A stretch of DNA of 64,000 nt from Magnaporthiopsis rhizophila. Lineage: Eukaryota; Ascomycota; Sordariomycetes; Magnaporthales; Magnaporthaceae. The notes beneath the pieces were generated by a model. That model saw only the letters and a program-made list of their open reading frames with translations. It searched no databases and was not told the DNA's origin. This document shows, piece by piece, positions 43,891-54,287 of the stretch. Location: assembly GCA_003049465.1 (NCBI GenBank), contig PYSS01000034.1, positions 136,419 through 200,418 on the forward strand, in the 5' to 3' direction. A program made the translations under genes and the position numbers. How positions within the stretch are numbered: position 1 is the stretch's first letter; each line of letters opens with the position of its first letter.

Positions 43891-44729
43891 GGGGGGCAGA
43901 GAAGCATAGCGAGGTTTGGCACGTCGGAGGTTCTTTTCTGCCGGCCAAATGTTTTTCCGTTGGTCTACCTAGGCATCTTGGCGGTAGTTCTGGTCCAGTT
44001 TGGTTCATCGAGATGATATCGCATTAACTCGAGGTTTACGCAAATTGCTCTAACCACTTTTGGGAGATTTCCTCCGTTTTTAGTTGCAGTGTGCGTAGTC
44101 AGCAACGGCTAAAGCAATTACCTCAACATCGAAGTCATACGGTAATACCCGCTGGTCGATTCAGACACTGCTCGTGTTCTCTACGGAGATTTGGCATTGG
44201 ATGCCATTCATGGGAAAATACTATACATTCAGGGGGTTCAAAAGCGACCACGGTCAGAACGCAATATAACCGTTCGATCCGGATCGGTGAGCCGGATTTC
44301 CCCTCCCAGGAGCATAATGTGCACTGCAACGTGCCGTTCGCGAGGGGCAGGGCGAGCGGGGAAGCAGCGAATAGCCGGCCTCCTGGCGGCGGTGCAAACA
44401 AGCCGGTCTTGCTGTTCCCAGCGCGGATGAGGACTTTCAAAGATGCTTTGACCAATGTAGGATTTGCGGGCAAAGCAGTTGCGCTGCATGGAGCCCCAAC
44501 GTCGGGGTACTAGCGGCTCGATCGGCATGTCTTGTAACGACCTAGACGGCAAAGATGCGCCCCAATCACACGTTGCTTTTGTTTTGCCTAAAACATGCTG
44601 GGCAACGACATTTGCGGGGAGAAGTCAAGATTGCAAACAAAGCCTCCTCCTCCCAGGCAGGTACCCGTCTGTGGTCTGTGAGTACAGAGCCAAAAGAGCC
44701 GACGGGATAAAGAAAGAGGAACATAAAAG
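43891..44729. other. 0.8 kb promoter region of the beta-xylosidase gene
   Basis: Spacer between LYC1-like and GH3 genes, both plus strand. Contains a GGCTAAA heptamer (listed separately). No gene seen. Confidence 0.55.
44107..44113 (+). promoter_or_regulatory. Candidate XlnR/Xyr1 site (GGCTAAA)
   Basis: Exact match to the binding heptamer described for the xylanolytic activator XlnR, about 620 bp upstream of the first ATG of the GH3 gene. A seven-base match in 840 bp can easily be chance; only the gene context makes it plausible. Confidence 0.3.
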
Positions 44730-47279
44730 ATGGATGAAAAGTGGAGGTTCCCTCGAAAAGGAGAGGCTGCTTTTCCTCCTTCTCCTCTGCCTTACGCTCG
44801 TTCTCGAGGCTATAAGCGTGACCACCTTCTCACCGGACGACGCCCGAGGCAAGCGGTCGTCATCTGCCTAGTGTTGCTCTCCCTCGCCCTGAGCTGGCCA
44901 GTCATGAAAGGCAAGGGTATCTGGATAGCCGCGACGGCGGCCACCGCCGCCGTCGCGCAGAAGCACACGTCGGCGCCGTTTGAGCCGTTCCCGGACTGCG
45001 TCGGCGGGCGGCTGGCGTCCAACAAGGTGTGCGACCAGAGGCTGACGCCGTCGGAGCGGGCGGCGGCGCTCGTGGCGGCGCTCAACGTGACAGAGAAGAT
45101 GCAGAACCTGGTCAGCCGGTCCAACGGGTCGGCCCGCATCGGGCTGCCCAAGTACGACTGGTGGAGCGAGGCGCTGCACGGCGTGGCGTACGCGCCGGGG
45201 ACGCAGTTCCGAGCCGGGCCGGGCGACTTCAACTCGTCGACCTCGTTCCCCGTGCCGGTGCTGCTGGCGGCGTCGTTCGACGACTCCCTGATCGAGCGCA
45301 TCGGCGACGCCATCGGGACCGAGGCCCGCGCCTTTGGCAACGGGCGCTGGTCCGGGCTCGACTACTGGACGCCCAACGTGAACCCGTTCAAGGACCCGCG
45401 CTGGGGCCGCGGGTCCGAGACGCCCGGTGAGGACGTGCTGCGCATCAAGCGGTACGCGGCCTCGATGATCCGGGGGCTCGAGGGCCCCGAGCCGGAGCGG
45501 CAGCGCAGGGTGGTGTCGACGTGCAAGCACTACGCGGCCAACGACTTCGAGAGCTGGAACGGCAGCACGCGGCACGACTTTGACGCGCGCATCTCGGCCC
45601 AGGACCTGGCCGAGTACTACCTGATGCCGTTCCAGCAGTGCGCGCGCGACTCCCGCGTCGGGTCCATCATGTGCGCCTACAACGCCGTCAACGGCGTGCC
45701 CAGCTGCGCCAACAAGTACCTGCTCGACACGGTCCTGCGAAAGCACTGGGGGTGGACGGCCCACAACAACTACGTCACCTCGGACTGCGAGGCCGTGCTC
45801 GACGTCTCCACGGGCCACAAGTACGCCCGCACAAACGCCGAGGGCACCGCGCTCTGCTTCGAGGCCGGCACCGACACCAGCTGCGAGTACACGGGTTCGT
45901 CCGACATCCCGGGGGCCTACCGCCGGGGCCTGCTCAAGGAGAGCACCATGAACCGCGCGCTGCTGCGCCTATACGAGGGCCTCGTGCGCGTCGGCTACTT
46001 TGACGGCAACTCGTCGTCGTTTTCGGGCATCGGCTGGAAGGACGTCAATAAGCCCGCGTCCCAGGGCCTGGCGCTGCAGTCGGCCGTCGAGGGCATCGTG
46101 ATGCTCAAGAACGACGGCACCTTGCCCTTGCTGCCCCTATCCCTGAACAACAAGACGACGAAGAAGCCTCCCAAGGTGGCCATGATCGGCTTCTGGGCCG
46201 ACGCGCCCGCCAAGCTGCAGGGCGGCTACAGCGGCACGGCCGCGTACCTGCGCACGCCGGCGCAGGCGGCGCGGCGCATGGGGCTCGAGGTGTCGACGGC
46301 CGGCGGGCCCGTGCTGCAGCAGTCGGCCGTGGCCGACAACTGGACGACGCCCGCGCTCGCCGCGGCCGAGGGCGCCGACTACATCGTCTACTTTGGCGGG
46401 CTGGACGAGACGGCCGCGGGCGAGAACCGGGACCGGACCGGGCTCGAGTGGCCGGGCGGGCAGCTGGGGCTGATCAAGTCCCTCGGGCGGCTGGGCAAAC
46501 CCCTGGTCGTCGTGCAGCTGGGCGACCAGCTCGACGACACGCCGCTGCTGACCAACCCGCAAGTCAACGCCGTGCTCTGGGCCTCGTGGCCGGGCCAGGA
46601 CGGCGGCACCGCCGTCATGCAGCTGCTGTCGGGAATCGCGTCCCCGTCCGGCAGGCTGCCCGTGACGCAGTACCCGGCGAACTACACGTCCCTCGTCGCC
46701 ATGACCGACATGACGCTGCGCCCGTCGTCCTCGAGCCCGGGACGCACGTACCGCTGGTACCCCACGCCCATCCTCCCCTTCGGCTACGGCCTGCACTACA
46801 CCACCTTCACGCCGTCGGTGTCCGTATCGCCCGCGCTGGTGGGCAGCAGTAGCGCCAACAGAACCACGCAGTCGCTGGTCCAGGCCTGCAACGACCTACA
46901 CCCAGACCGGTGCCCCTTGCCGCCCCTGCACGTCACCGTCGCCAACACGGGCAAGCGCGACAGCGACTACGTGGCGCTGGCCTTTGTCTCGGGCGACTAC
47001 GGCCCGAAGCCGCGGCCGAGAAAGACGCTGGCTGCTTATACGCGCCTGAGGGGTGTTCCCGCGGGCGGCGGGCGCGCAGAGGCCGACCTGGCCTGGACGC
47101 TGGGCGATATTGCCCGCCACGACGAGAACGGCAACACGGTCCTGCACCCGGGCACTTACAAAGTCCAGATCGACGAGCCCGTGCTTGCCACGGCCGAGTT
47201 CACCCTCACGGGCGAGCCCGTCGTGCTGGACAAGTGGCCTGCCCTGCCGAAGCCGCCGAACAAGGGGACAAGGAAGTGA
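44730..47279 (+). CDS. Glycoside hydrolase family 3 beta-xylosidase
   Basis: Intronless, 849 residues from the first ATG. An inner ATG at 44904 gives a classic secretion signal (MKGKGIWIAATAATAAVAQ) and 791 residues; the longer form adds a basic stretch and a hydrophobic span (AVVICLVLLSLALSWPV) and would be a signal anchor. The enzyme removes xylose from xylo-oligosaccharides outside the cell. GH3 motifs are LPKYDWWSEALHGVAYAPG, FGNGRWSGLDYWTPNVNPFK, DPRWGRGSETPGEDVL, CKHYAANDFESWNG and IMCAYNAVNGVPSCAN. The nucleophile Asp lies in YVTSDCEAV (residue 352 of the long form). The C-terminal sandwich has VMLKNDGTLPL, ASWPGQDGGTAVMQLLSG and SGRLPVTQYP, then a Fn3-like domain. YDWWSEALHGVA and the EPFPDC N-terminus resemble beta-xylosidases (xlnD/bxlB types) more than beta-glucosidases. 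Several N-x-S/T sites suggest glycosylation. Confidence 0.92.
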   Translation: MDEKWRFPRKGEAAFPPSPLPYARSRGYKRDHLLTGRRPRQAVVICLVLLSLALSWPVMKGKGIWIAATAATAAVAQKHTSAPFEPFPDCVGGRLASNKVCDQRLTPSERAAALVAALNVTEKMQNLVSRSNGSARIGLPKYDWWSEALHGVAYAPGTQFRAGPGDFNSSTSFPVPVLLAASFDDSLIERIGDAIGTEARAFGNGRWSGLDYWTPNVNPFKDPRWGRGSETPGEDVLRIKRYAASMIRGLEGPEPERQRRVVSTCKHYAANDFESWNGSTRHDFDARISAQDLAEYYLMPFQQCARDSRVGSIMCAYNAVNGVPSCANKYLLDTVLRKHWGWTAHNNYVTSDCEAVLDVSTGHKYARTNAEGTALCFEAGTDTSCEYTGSSDIPGAYRRGLLKESTMNRALLRLYEGLVRVGYFDGNSSSFSGIGWKDVNKPASQGLALQSAVEGIVMLKNDGTLPLLPLSLNNKTTKKPPKVAMIGFWADAPAKLQGGYSGTAAYLRTPAQAARRMGLEVSTAGGPVLQQSAVADNWTTPALAAAEGADYIVYFGGLDETAAGENRDRTGLEWPGGQLGLIKSLGRLGKPLVVVQLGDQLDDTPLLTNPQVNAVLWASWPGQDGGTAVMQLLSGIASPSGRLPVTQYPANYTSLVAMTDMTLRPSSSSPGRTYRWYPTPILPFGYGLHYTTFTPSVSVSPALVGSSSANRTTQSLVQACNDLHPDRCPLPPLHVTVANTGKRDSDYVALAFVSGDYGPKPRPRKTLAAYTRLRGVPAGGGRAEADLAWTLGDIARHDENGNTVLHPGTYKVQIDEPVLATAEFTLTGEPVVLDKWPALPKPPNKGTRK

Positions 47280-47608
47280 TCAAGGGGCTCGGGATTCTGA
47301 ACATTGCTCACGAGTACATAGTGCAACAGAAAATAAGGGGAAACAGTTAAATAGGGTGATGATGCAGTATACAGATATACAATCACTGGACCCCTTTTTT
47401 CCTATGCCATTTTTCAATTTCTTCGCTCGTTGCTCCCAATATTGCGGCAGCAAATAACCTGGCCAACCTTTTCTGTATGACCCTATGACCAAAGCGAAGG
47501 AAATGACCAGTGCAAATAACCCCAGCTCAGAATGAGCTACATTATATGACAAGGAAAAAAAAAGCCGGCAGAAACTCCCCAGACATGCCCCTCAGACGCA
47601 CCAAGCCC
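47280..47608. other. Convergent 3' flanks of GH3 and Tudor-SN genes
   Basis: 329 bp, AT-richer than the genes; probably two overlapping or abutting 3' UTRs. Confidence 0.55.
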
Positions 47609-50275
47609 CTAGTCCTCAGTCAGGTCGCCGTATTCCCACATGCCGAGCCGGTCCTGCTTGGCCTGCGTCTCGGCCTCACGAAGGCTCTTGAGCGTCGCCT
47701 CAAACACCTTGCTACGCTCCCAGCCCCTGAGCTTGCGCGGCACCATGGCATGCCCGTTAAGCACCACGTCGCGGTTAACCGAGTCGGACACGCCGGGCAG
47801 CTTGCCCTTGCCGGCCTCGGGGTCGAAGATGGTGATGTAGCTGACGTTCTCCTTGGAGTCCACAAAGTCGAAGCAGCCCACCAGCCTCTTGCCCTCCGTC
47901 ACCCGCGCGATAAAGTCCACCGCGTCGAGCGCGTAGTCCGGCGAGTTGACCGGAAGCTCGACAAAGGACAGCATGGCGTCCGTGGCCTGCGGCTTCAGCT
48001 TCTGCGTGCTGAACTGCGGTTGGTCCAGCGCCCGCAGCTTGGACCACGGCTGCTTCTCGCTGTTGCCGTAGTCGATGTACACCACCTCGGCCATTTTGGC
48101 CGCCCGGTCGTTGGACCGAATGCGCGCCCGGTACCACTGCCCGTCTGCCGAGAACCTGGCCGCCACCAACTCGCCCGTCTTAGGGTTCTCCTTGCCGCCA
48201 GTGTTGTTTTTTGGGTCGTTGTGGAACCTCTTGAACTCGGTCATCATGGTCTCGAGCGCCGCCGTGCCCTTGCCCACCTCCTGGATCTTGAGCTTGCCGT
48301 TCGGCTCGATGTTGGTGATGACAATGTCGCGGTAGTCCTCGGACTTCTTGTCGATCGTTGTCGACTCGAGTGCGGACGTGGCCTCGGCAACACCGTCGTC
48401 GTGCTCCTCATCCTGCGACGGCTCCCAGTCGTGCCACATGCCCTTCTTGGCCTCCTTGGCCCGCTTCTCGGCCGCGTTGAGCTCTGCGGCGTTGCCCGAC
48501 TTCTCGGCAGAGTACTGGTGCACCGATGCCAGGCCCTCCTCGACCAAAGTCTTGGCAAAGCTTTCCCGGCCGACGTACAGGTCGCCGATGAAGCCACCGA
48601 CCTTGTCCATATCGTGGATATCTACCTCGCAGTCGCGCTGGTTGCAGCGCCTGTTGGCGAGATCGAGCGCCTCCTGGCCAAACGGCTCACCCTTATCTTG
48701 CGCCGGGTTCCGGCCTGGGGCGCGCGGCGCGCGGATGCCGCCCAGCACGAGCGTCAACTTGACTCCCTCCCGCGGAATCAGAATCGTGAAGCGCGAGCCC
48801 GACTTGCAAAAGTCGACGATGGCCGGCACCTTCTTCTGCCGCTGGAGGACCGAGAGCTGGATCCTCGCCCTCTGAACCGATTCGGACGCGTCCGTGTATT
48901 GCCTGACCTTGGGCGCCTTGCCGGACCACATGCCTTTACCCTCAGCCTTGGCCGTCTCCTGGGCGACGAGAAGTTCGTCGTAGTTAGGTGCCCTGTCCGT
49001 GTCGTCCTTTCGGTGTCGAATCACGGAAGCGTAGCCCTCCTGCACGAGCTGCAGGCCGACGTTCTTGCCATTCTGGACAACAGTCGCGACGTCGCGGGCC
49101 TCGAAGTCTCCCTCTGCCGGCCTTGATCCGTCGATGGTGAGCTGGACGTGCTTGCCGATGAGGCGCTTACGCAGGAACTCCTTGGCCTCGTCGCGGAACG
49201 GCGCTTCGGTCGACTCGGCTGCCCGCGGCCCGCGCACGCTGCTGATGTTGACTCGCCTCTCGTCGCCGTTCTTGTTTCGGACAATAATGGCGTCGGCACC
49301 AATGATCTTGACTACCGTCACGTCTTGGCTACCGGCCTCGGCAGCCTTGGCCACGTGGTGCTTGTGCAGCCGCAGCTTGGCCGCCTGTGCCTTCTTCTCG
49401 GCGGCCCGGAGGGCAGCCATGCGCTCGCCGAGCATGGTCGAGTGGAAGTCGTTGCAGCGCGCGAGACCTTCGGCCAGCAGGAACTCGGCGATGTTGCCCC
49501 GCGGGTGGATGATGGAGGCAACCAGACTGCCCTGCGGGCTTGCCCCCACCATGTCGATCTTGACCTTGCGCTGGAGCAGACGCGTCTCCACAAAGGCCTT
49601 GGCTTCGTTGCCGTGCTCCTCGGCGGCTTGTGTGACGCCGTTGGCGCCTGTCCTCTCGGTCGCCGGGGTGCGGATGCCGGCCAAGAGCGTCATGACCTGG
49701 CAGTGCTTCTTCTCCGAGAGCAGCAGACGGACAAGGATGCGGTCCCCGCTAAAGACACGCTCGATGACGCCGTCGACCGTCTTGCCCTTCCACTCCTTCA
49801 TGAAGTCGGGGCCACCCAGGTCGTTCTGGACCTCAATATAGCCGCCAGAGCCGACCCACAGGCCATTGCTCTCGGTCCTGGCCTGCGACTCGAGGGCACG
49901 CAGGGCCTCGAGCCTCTGCAGGGCCTCCTCGTCCTCCTCCTTCTTGCCAGCATCCTCGCGGACCTTGACCCAGCCAGCCTTGACGAGGGTGTCGGGCAGC
50001 TCCGGGCCGGCCTTGACGATGGCGGTGCCGTACTCGCGGCCGGAGCTGGGGATGGTGTACAGGACCTTGCATTGCACGAGCTTTCCGATGACAGCCTCCC
50101 TGAGGAACTCACGCGACTGGAAGGCGAAGGCTTCGTCACCGTCCTTGCTGAGCCGAGGGGCGCTGACAAAGGCGAGCGAGAAGGTACGCTCCAGGTTCGG
50201 GTTGTTGGGGCTCGTGAGCACAAGGGTGTCGCCGCTCAAGACGGACTTGACATTGGCCACGAAAGTCTTGGACAT
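47609..50275 (-). CDS. Tudor-SN / SND1 homologue (staphylococcal nuclease-like repeats plus Tudor domain)
   Basis: Intronless, 888 residues. Tudor-SN proteins have several SN-like domains and one Tudor domain split into the last SN fold. In animals and plants they act in RNA stability, stress granules and splicing. The SN repeats show the motif set GDTLVL / LAFVSAPRL (repeat 1), VDGVIERVFSGDRILVRLLL with LLAGIRTPATER (repeat 2), VTVVKIIGADAIIVRNKNGD with ISSVRGPRA (repeat 3), and SGSRFTILIPREGVKLTLVL with GGIRAPRAPG (repeat 4). The Tudor part is GELVAARFSADGQWYRARI, then AEVVYIDYGNSEKQPWSKLR. The C-terminal SN remnant ends LGMWEYGDLTED. The start at 50275 gives MSKTFVANVKSVLSGDTLVL; the frame is open to 50548, but that extension has no conserved look. 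Confidence 0.93.
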   Translation of the reverse strand: MSKTFVANVKSVLSGDTLVLTSPNNPNLERTFSLAFVSAPRLSKDGDEAFAFQSREFLREAVIGKLVQCKVLYTIPSSGREYGTAIVKAGPELPDTLVKAGWVKVREDAGKKEEDEEALQRLEALRALESQARTESNGLWVGSGGYIEVQNDLGGPDFMKEWKGKTVDGVIERVFSGDRILVRLLLSEKKHCQVMTLLAGIRTPATERTGANGVTQAAEEHGNEAKAFVETRLLQRKVKIDMVGASPQGSLVASIIHPRGNIAEFLLAEGLARCNDFHSTMLGERMAALRAAEKKAQAAKLRLHKHHVAKAAEAGSQDVTVVKIIGADAIIVRNKNGDERRVNISSVRGPRAAESTEAPFRDEAKEFLRKRLIGKHVQLTIDGSRPAEGDFEARDVATVVQNGKNVGLQLVQEGYASVIRHRKDDTDRAPNYDELLVAQETAKAEGKGMWSGKAPKVRQYTDASESVQRARIQLSVLQRQKKVPAIVDFCKSGSRFTILIPREGVKLTLVLGGIRAPRAPGRNPAQDKGEPFGQEALDLANRRCNQRDCEVDIHDMDKVGGFIGDLYVGRESFAKTLVEEGLASVHQYSAEKSGNAAELNAAEKRAKEAKKGMWHDWEPSQDEEHDDGVAEATSALESTTIDKKSEDYRDIVITNIEPNGKLKIQEVGKGTAALETMMTEFKRFHNDPKNNTGGKENPKTGELVAARFSADGQWYRARIRSNDRAAKMAEVVYIDYGNSEKQPWSKLRALDQPQFSTQKLKPQATDAMLSFVELPVNSPDYALDAVDFIARVTEGKRLVGCFDFVDSKENVSYITIFDPEAGKGKLPGVSDSVNRDVVLNGHAMVPRKLRGWERSKVFEATLKSLREAETQAKQDRLGMWEYGDLTED

Positions 50276-51765
50276 TGTGGGCGAGTAGCAATACCAGGAA
50301 GCAGGCCCCAAAGGACGAAAGCAAGGAAGAGCGTGGAGCAAGGGGGATCTGTGTCTTGTGGTCAGTCTGTGTTGTGTTGTTGGAGTGGCAGGATTCCGAT
50401 ATCGACACAATGGCGATGCCAGGCTAAAGCGAGCCAGGCTCGTCTGAATCCCCAGGTAGAGCACGGGGGAGGGAAGAGAATGCAGCTCCCGTCCCGGTAG
50501 TGGGAGTGTTACGTGCGGTGCGATGCTGGCTGCAGAGAGCAGAGACACCTCTACCTAGGTACCCCAAGCACTAGCTTCCAGGGCCCTCCAAAGCTGCCAG
50601 ACGGGCAGGCACGGGGCGCAGAGCTGAATGCGGGCCGGGGCCGGACGTGTAGTTCCTGCGAACCAAAAAGTCCAGTCTCCATGCGGGGCCCCCGATTCGG
50701 AAAGGCCCGGTTGGCAGGCGGTGGACACGAGGCCACAATAGATGGACACCTGGCAACCTTGCCAACTGGGCCCGGCCTGCAGACTCCCGCAAGCCAAAGA
50801 TGTGGTGATATGATACATCATGTGCGCGTTTGTGGGTGGGTGATACGGTGGTGTGGCGGTATATGTGAAGCGAGCGGGACGCAGCAGCCTTGGTCTCTAG
50901 GAGCTGTTGTAGGTTTGGCACACAGCCTGTTATTGCTGCTACTGCTGCTGTGCAAGAGATCATGTAATGTTGCTAGGTTGCCGTTCCTGGCCAGAGGACG
51001 GCAGCCACGCAAAAGATGTGCTTGGTTGGGATACGACAAGTAGGCGTGGTGCTTGGCTGGTGTAACAAGGTGACCGAGCAGGTGACGGTAGTCCGACGGG
51101 TAGTAACAGACTGGTAAATAGGTAGGTAGGTACCTAGCCCAGGTATCCCATGTGAAGAGAAACATCGCAGCCGCGGGTGAGGGACAGAGACAAAGGGCGA
51201 GGAAGCTGGGCCAACAAAGGAGAAGGACAAGGCAGACCAAGGAAAGTCGGCGACAAAGAGCTGTCGTGCGTCACGTACCAGTGGCCAGAAGCGTGCATTG
51301 AGCAGCCGTGAAATGCAAGCAGCCGCAAAGAGCGTGGTTTTCGGGCACCTGCAATGGGGGAATCGAGGCAGGTTCGGTGGTTGGGGGGCGAAGGGGCAGA
51401 CAGCCAAGAGAAGAGGTCGTTCTTTTTTTGCGTTTTCGTGTTTGGTGCGTGTCGAGGGTTCGATAGAGTGTGGGAGCTGGGCTGAGATCAGAGTGTGCAT
51501 GGACGGTGCAGCCTGACCGCAGCAACCACAGCTCACTTTCAGCGCACCGAGTGTCGAATAGAACAGCTGTTCCCCTGCGGCAGCGGAATGTGGGGAAGGA
51601 CAGCATGGGAGCTCTGCTGTAGCTTTGCAGGGACCAACCCGACAGGGGTGGAGCTCGAGGGGAAGCGATTCGAGTGTCCTACTACCGCCCAATCCAGTCT
51701 GCAGTTGACAACCCTAATAGGTACATATCTGCATAATCCGAGCTTGTCCCGCAAGTACCTTTCTT

Positions 51766-51850
<85 letters not shown>

Positions 51851-52142
51851 NTTTTTTTTTTGCTTCCTATATCTTTTCTTCCAATATCGGTCCAGTTTCT
51901 TATTTCCCCTCCAGTTTTTGTATCTAAAAGATGTAGACACCGAGTCAAAATTGGAATGAGTTGCACTGAACGCCTCTTTTGTATGTATGGCCTATCGCTC
52001 AGACTAAAACCGTCTCTAGACCATGCCTGATCTAGAATTCCCCGGAACCGCAAGCACTCAGTACCAGTCCCCAACTCGTATCCCGTCCAAGGCCACACCA
52101 TATTCCATTCTTGATCCATTGCATCTCATATCCAGTCCCGTT
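50276..52142. other. 1.9 kb intergenic with very long T tract
   Basis: Tudor-SN promoter and SOD1 3' flank. Contains TAGGTAGGTACC motifs near 50553 and 51118-51134 and the T tract at 51768-51861. No coding frame with recognisable similarity. Confidence 0.5.
51768..51861. repeat. Poly(T) homopolymer, about 93 bp with an N
   Basis: T83, an N at 51851, then T10. The longest homopolymer in the window, about 280 bp beyond the SOD1 stop codon. No element attached on either side. Confidence 0.85.
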
Positions 52143-53071
52143 TTAGGCGCAGATGCCAATGACACCGCAAGCCGGGCGACCGCCGGCGTTTCCAGTCTTC
52201 TTGCTCTCGGCATGGCCGCCCTGGCCGAGGTCGTCGGTGCCGGCGTGGACGACGACGGTACGGCCGATGACGCTCTGGGGGCCGATCAGCTTGATGAGCT
52301 TGTCCTCGACGGTACCGCTGGAGTTGCCCTGCGCGTCCGTGTCGAAGTTGCCGAGGTCGCCAACGTGGCGGTTCTCGTCGCTAGGGGCGCCGTGCTCCTT
52401 GTTGTGAGGGTTGACTATGGAGCCATCAGATACAGAGTCCAGGTGTGTTTCAGAGAGACAGAGCAGCCAAGGGAGGGAAATGTCGGGAGACCATGACATA
52501 CAGTGGGGGCCGGCAGAGGTGCAGCCGTTGGTGTTGTCACCAAAGGTGTGGATGTGGAAGGCACGCTTGGCGTTGGGGTCGTTGCCGCTGAAGTTCCACG
52601 TCACCTTCGTGGGAGCAGACTCAGACTCCTGCTCGAAGGTGACGCTGCCGCTCACCTGGATGGTGGCGTTGGGGTCGGGGCGGAGGACGGCGACTGCTCG
52701 AAGGGCGGTTCGTCAGTTAAAACAAAGACCATGGCGCGAACCCAGCCGGCCGGGGTCTGGAAGCCAGCCACCACTTCCCAGGTTCCGGGAGGGCGGGTGC
52801 AGCCGCCACTACCCGGAACGGCACGAACGAGGATGGCGAGGGTGGCGGGTGGCCATCAAGGTTACGCGTGGGTGCGGGCAGCCATGAAAACATGCTCAAT
52901 CAAGCGCATCGGCGGATGGCACAAGCACCTGGATGGTAGCTCCGATGTGGGTGTGCCCATTGGGATGGATGGCGGGGTAATTCTTGCAAATGAGAAGGCG
53001 AGAAGGGTTGGAGGTGTAGCGAGATGTTAGAGACGTCCTGGGCTTTCATCCTACGTACCGGCCTTGACCAT
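52143..53071 (-). CDS. SOD1: Cu/Zn superoxide dismutase
   Basis: Exons 53071-53059 (13 nt), 52693-52502 and 52414-52143 join to 158 residues. It converts superoxide to oxygen and hydrogen peroxide in the cytosol and mitochondrial intermembrane space. The N-terminus after splicing is MVKAVAVLRPDPNATIQVSG, a few residues longer than usual in the first loop. The metal site residues are in KRAFHIHTFGDNTNGC (HxH), AGPHFNPHNKEHGAP, RHVGDLGNFDTDAQGN and RTVVVHAGTDDLG. The C-terminus is GGRPACGVIGICA, with the disulphide-forming Cys. I chose acceptor CAG before TCGCC because it restores the standard MVKAVAVL start. A second acceptor 3 nt upstream would add one Ala. Confidence 0.95.
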
Positions 53072-53089
53072 TTTGACGGCTTGCGTCTG

Positions 53090-53136
53090 GTTTTGGTTGG
53101 TTTTGGTTGGTTTGGTTGAGTTTGGTTGAGTTTGGT
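53090..53136 (-). repeat. 10 bp tandem repeat in the SOD1 leader
   Basis: On the plus strand two copies of TTTTGGTTGG then two of TTTGGTTGAG and a partial fifth. On the SOD1 transcript these read as CAACCAAA repeats just 5' of the start codon. Confidence 0.85.
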
Positions 53137-54240
53137 GATTCACTCGGATTTCTCGAAGTGAGGGTTTCAAGAAGCGAATAGGTGGGAGATAAGAGGGGTG
53201 AGGGGAATTAGAGAAGAAGAGCGAAGGAGCAAGAAAAGGGTTTCGTCACCCGAACCAGCCGAGCGAAGGGGACCACCAAACCGCTCTCAACCAAGATCGG
53301 AGATCCGAGCAGAACCTTCGATAGCGACCAGACCCAAAGGTGGGGGGAAGGGTGTCGGGGCGCCGTTCCAAAACACGGCTGGCGGTGTTTGGTGCTGCTT
53401 TCTGCCAATTGCGGAGCTGGGAGCTCTACTGTTGCATCAACCTCGTCACCCAGTCCTCAGAGGCTGCATACGAGGGGTGAGGGGCGCTGACAAATGGAAT
53501 GGCGATTTCGTCATTTCCTCATAAGCAAGGCGGGTGCCGGTGTTCGGCATCCGACATGTCTAATCCGCAGAGAATGGGGGAAAAGCAAGCTACTGAGGGT
53601 AGCGATGCCAAACATCTCAACCTGGGGCGCCGGGGTTGACGATGTATAACGGTTGAAACCAAGTCCCGATTGGCCTTATACTTGGCGCATCTGGTATAAA
53701 TAAGGCTTTCTGGGCTTTTCTGAAGAGAGCCGTCTGGATTGCTGCTGTAGTTGCTGTTTCCCTCGCTCTCTGGGAGCACATAGCTGGATCAAACCTGTCT
53801 TTGGGCTCATCTGCTGCCTTCTGTGGGTGAAGAGGACGAGGCACCGGCATACCATAGCACAAATCCTTCCCCAGAGGTCGACTATCCTATGCCCGCCCCT
53901 CAAAAGGCACTTTATGGGTTGACTTATTCTACTCGGCTGGGACTTGCAGCCGCCGACCGCGTCCTGTTACCGAACACCAGCCCAATCTCAACCAAGCTCA
54001 ACTTGTGGAGAAGACGCGTGTCACACTCTATGTGAAAAGCAGCCGCGAGTACGGGCGTCGGCGGTTCGGTCAAACCTGACTGGTTGGCTATTCGTTCGCA
54101 GGACAATCGAATACTTGAGTCTGACATGTGTCACCGCCGTTGAGCTGCCGAGGCACGTTGCCAAAAAATTAGAAGTACACCAGAAAGAGAGTGACCTCGG
54201 TCGAGATAGGCACTGCTCCCAATCTCTACCGACTGTCACA

Positions 54241-54287
<47 letters not shown>

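Noticed and set aside
47510..49126. 538-codon plus-strand open frame
   Set aside because: Antisense shadow of the Tudor-SN gene, whose own frame carries the conserved SN and Tudor motifs.
49148..50500. 450-codon plus-strand open frame
   Set aside because: Also antisense to Tudor-SN, with Leu/Val/Arg/Gly-rich composition usual for the reverse of a GC-rich gene.
51495..51959. Plus-strand frame with long poly-Phe
   Set aside because: Produced by reading through the T tract and an N; not a gene.
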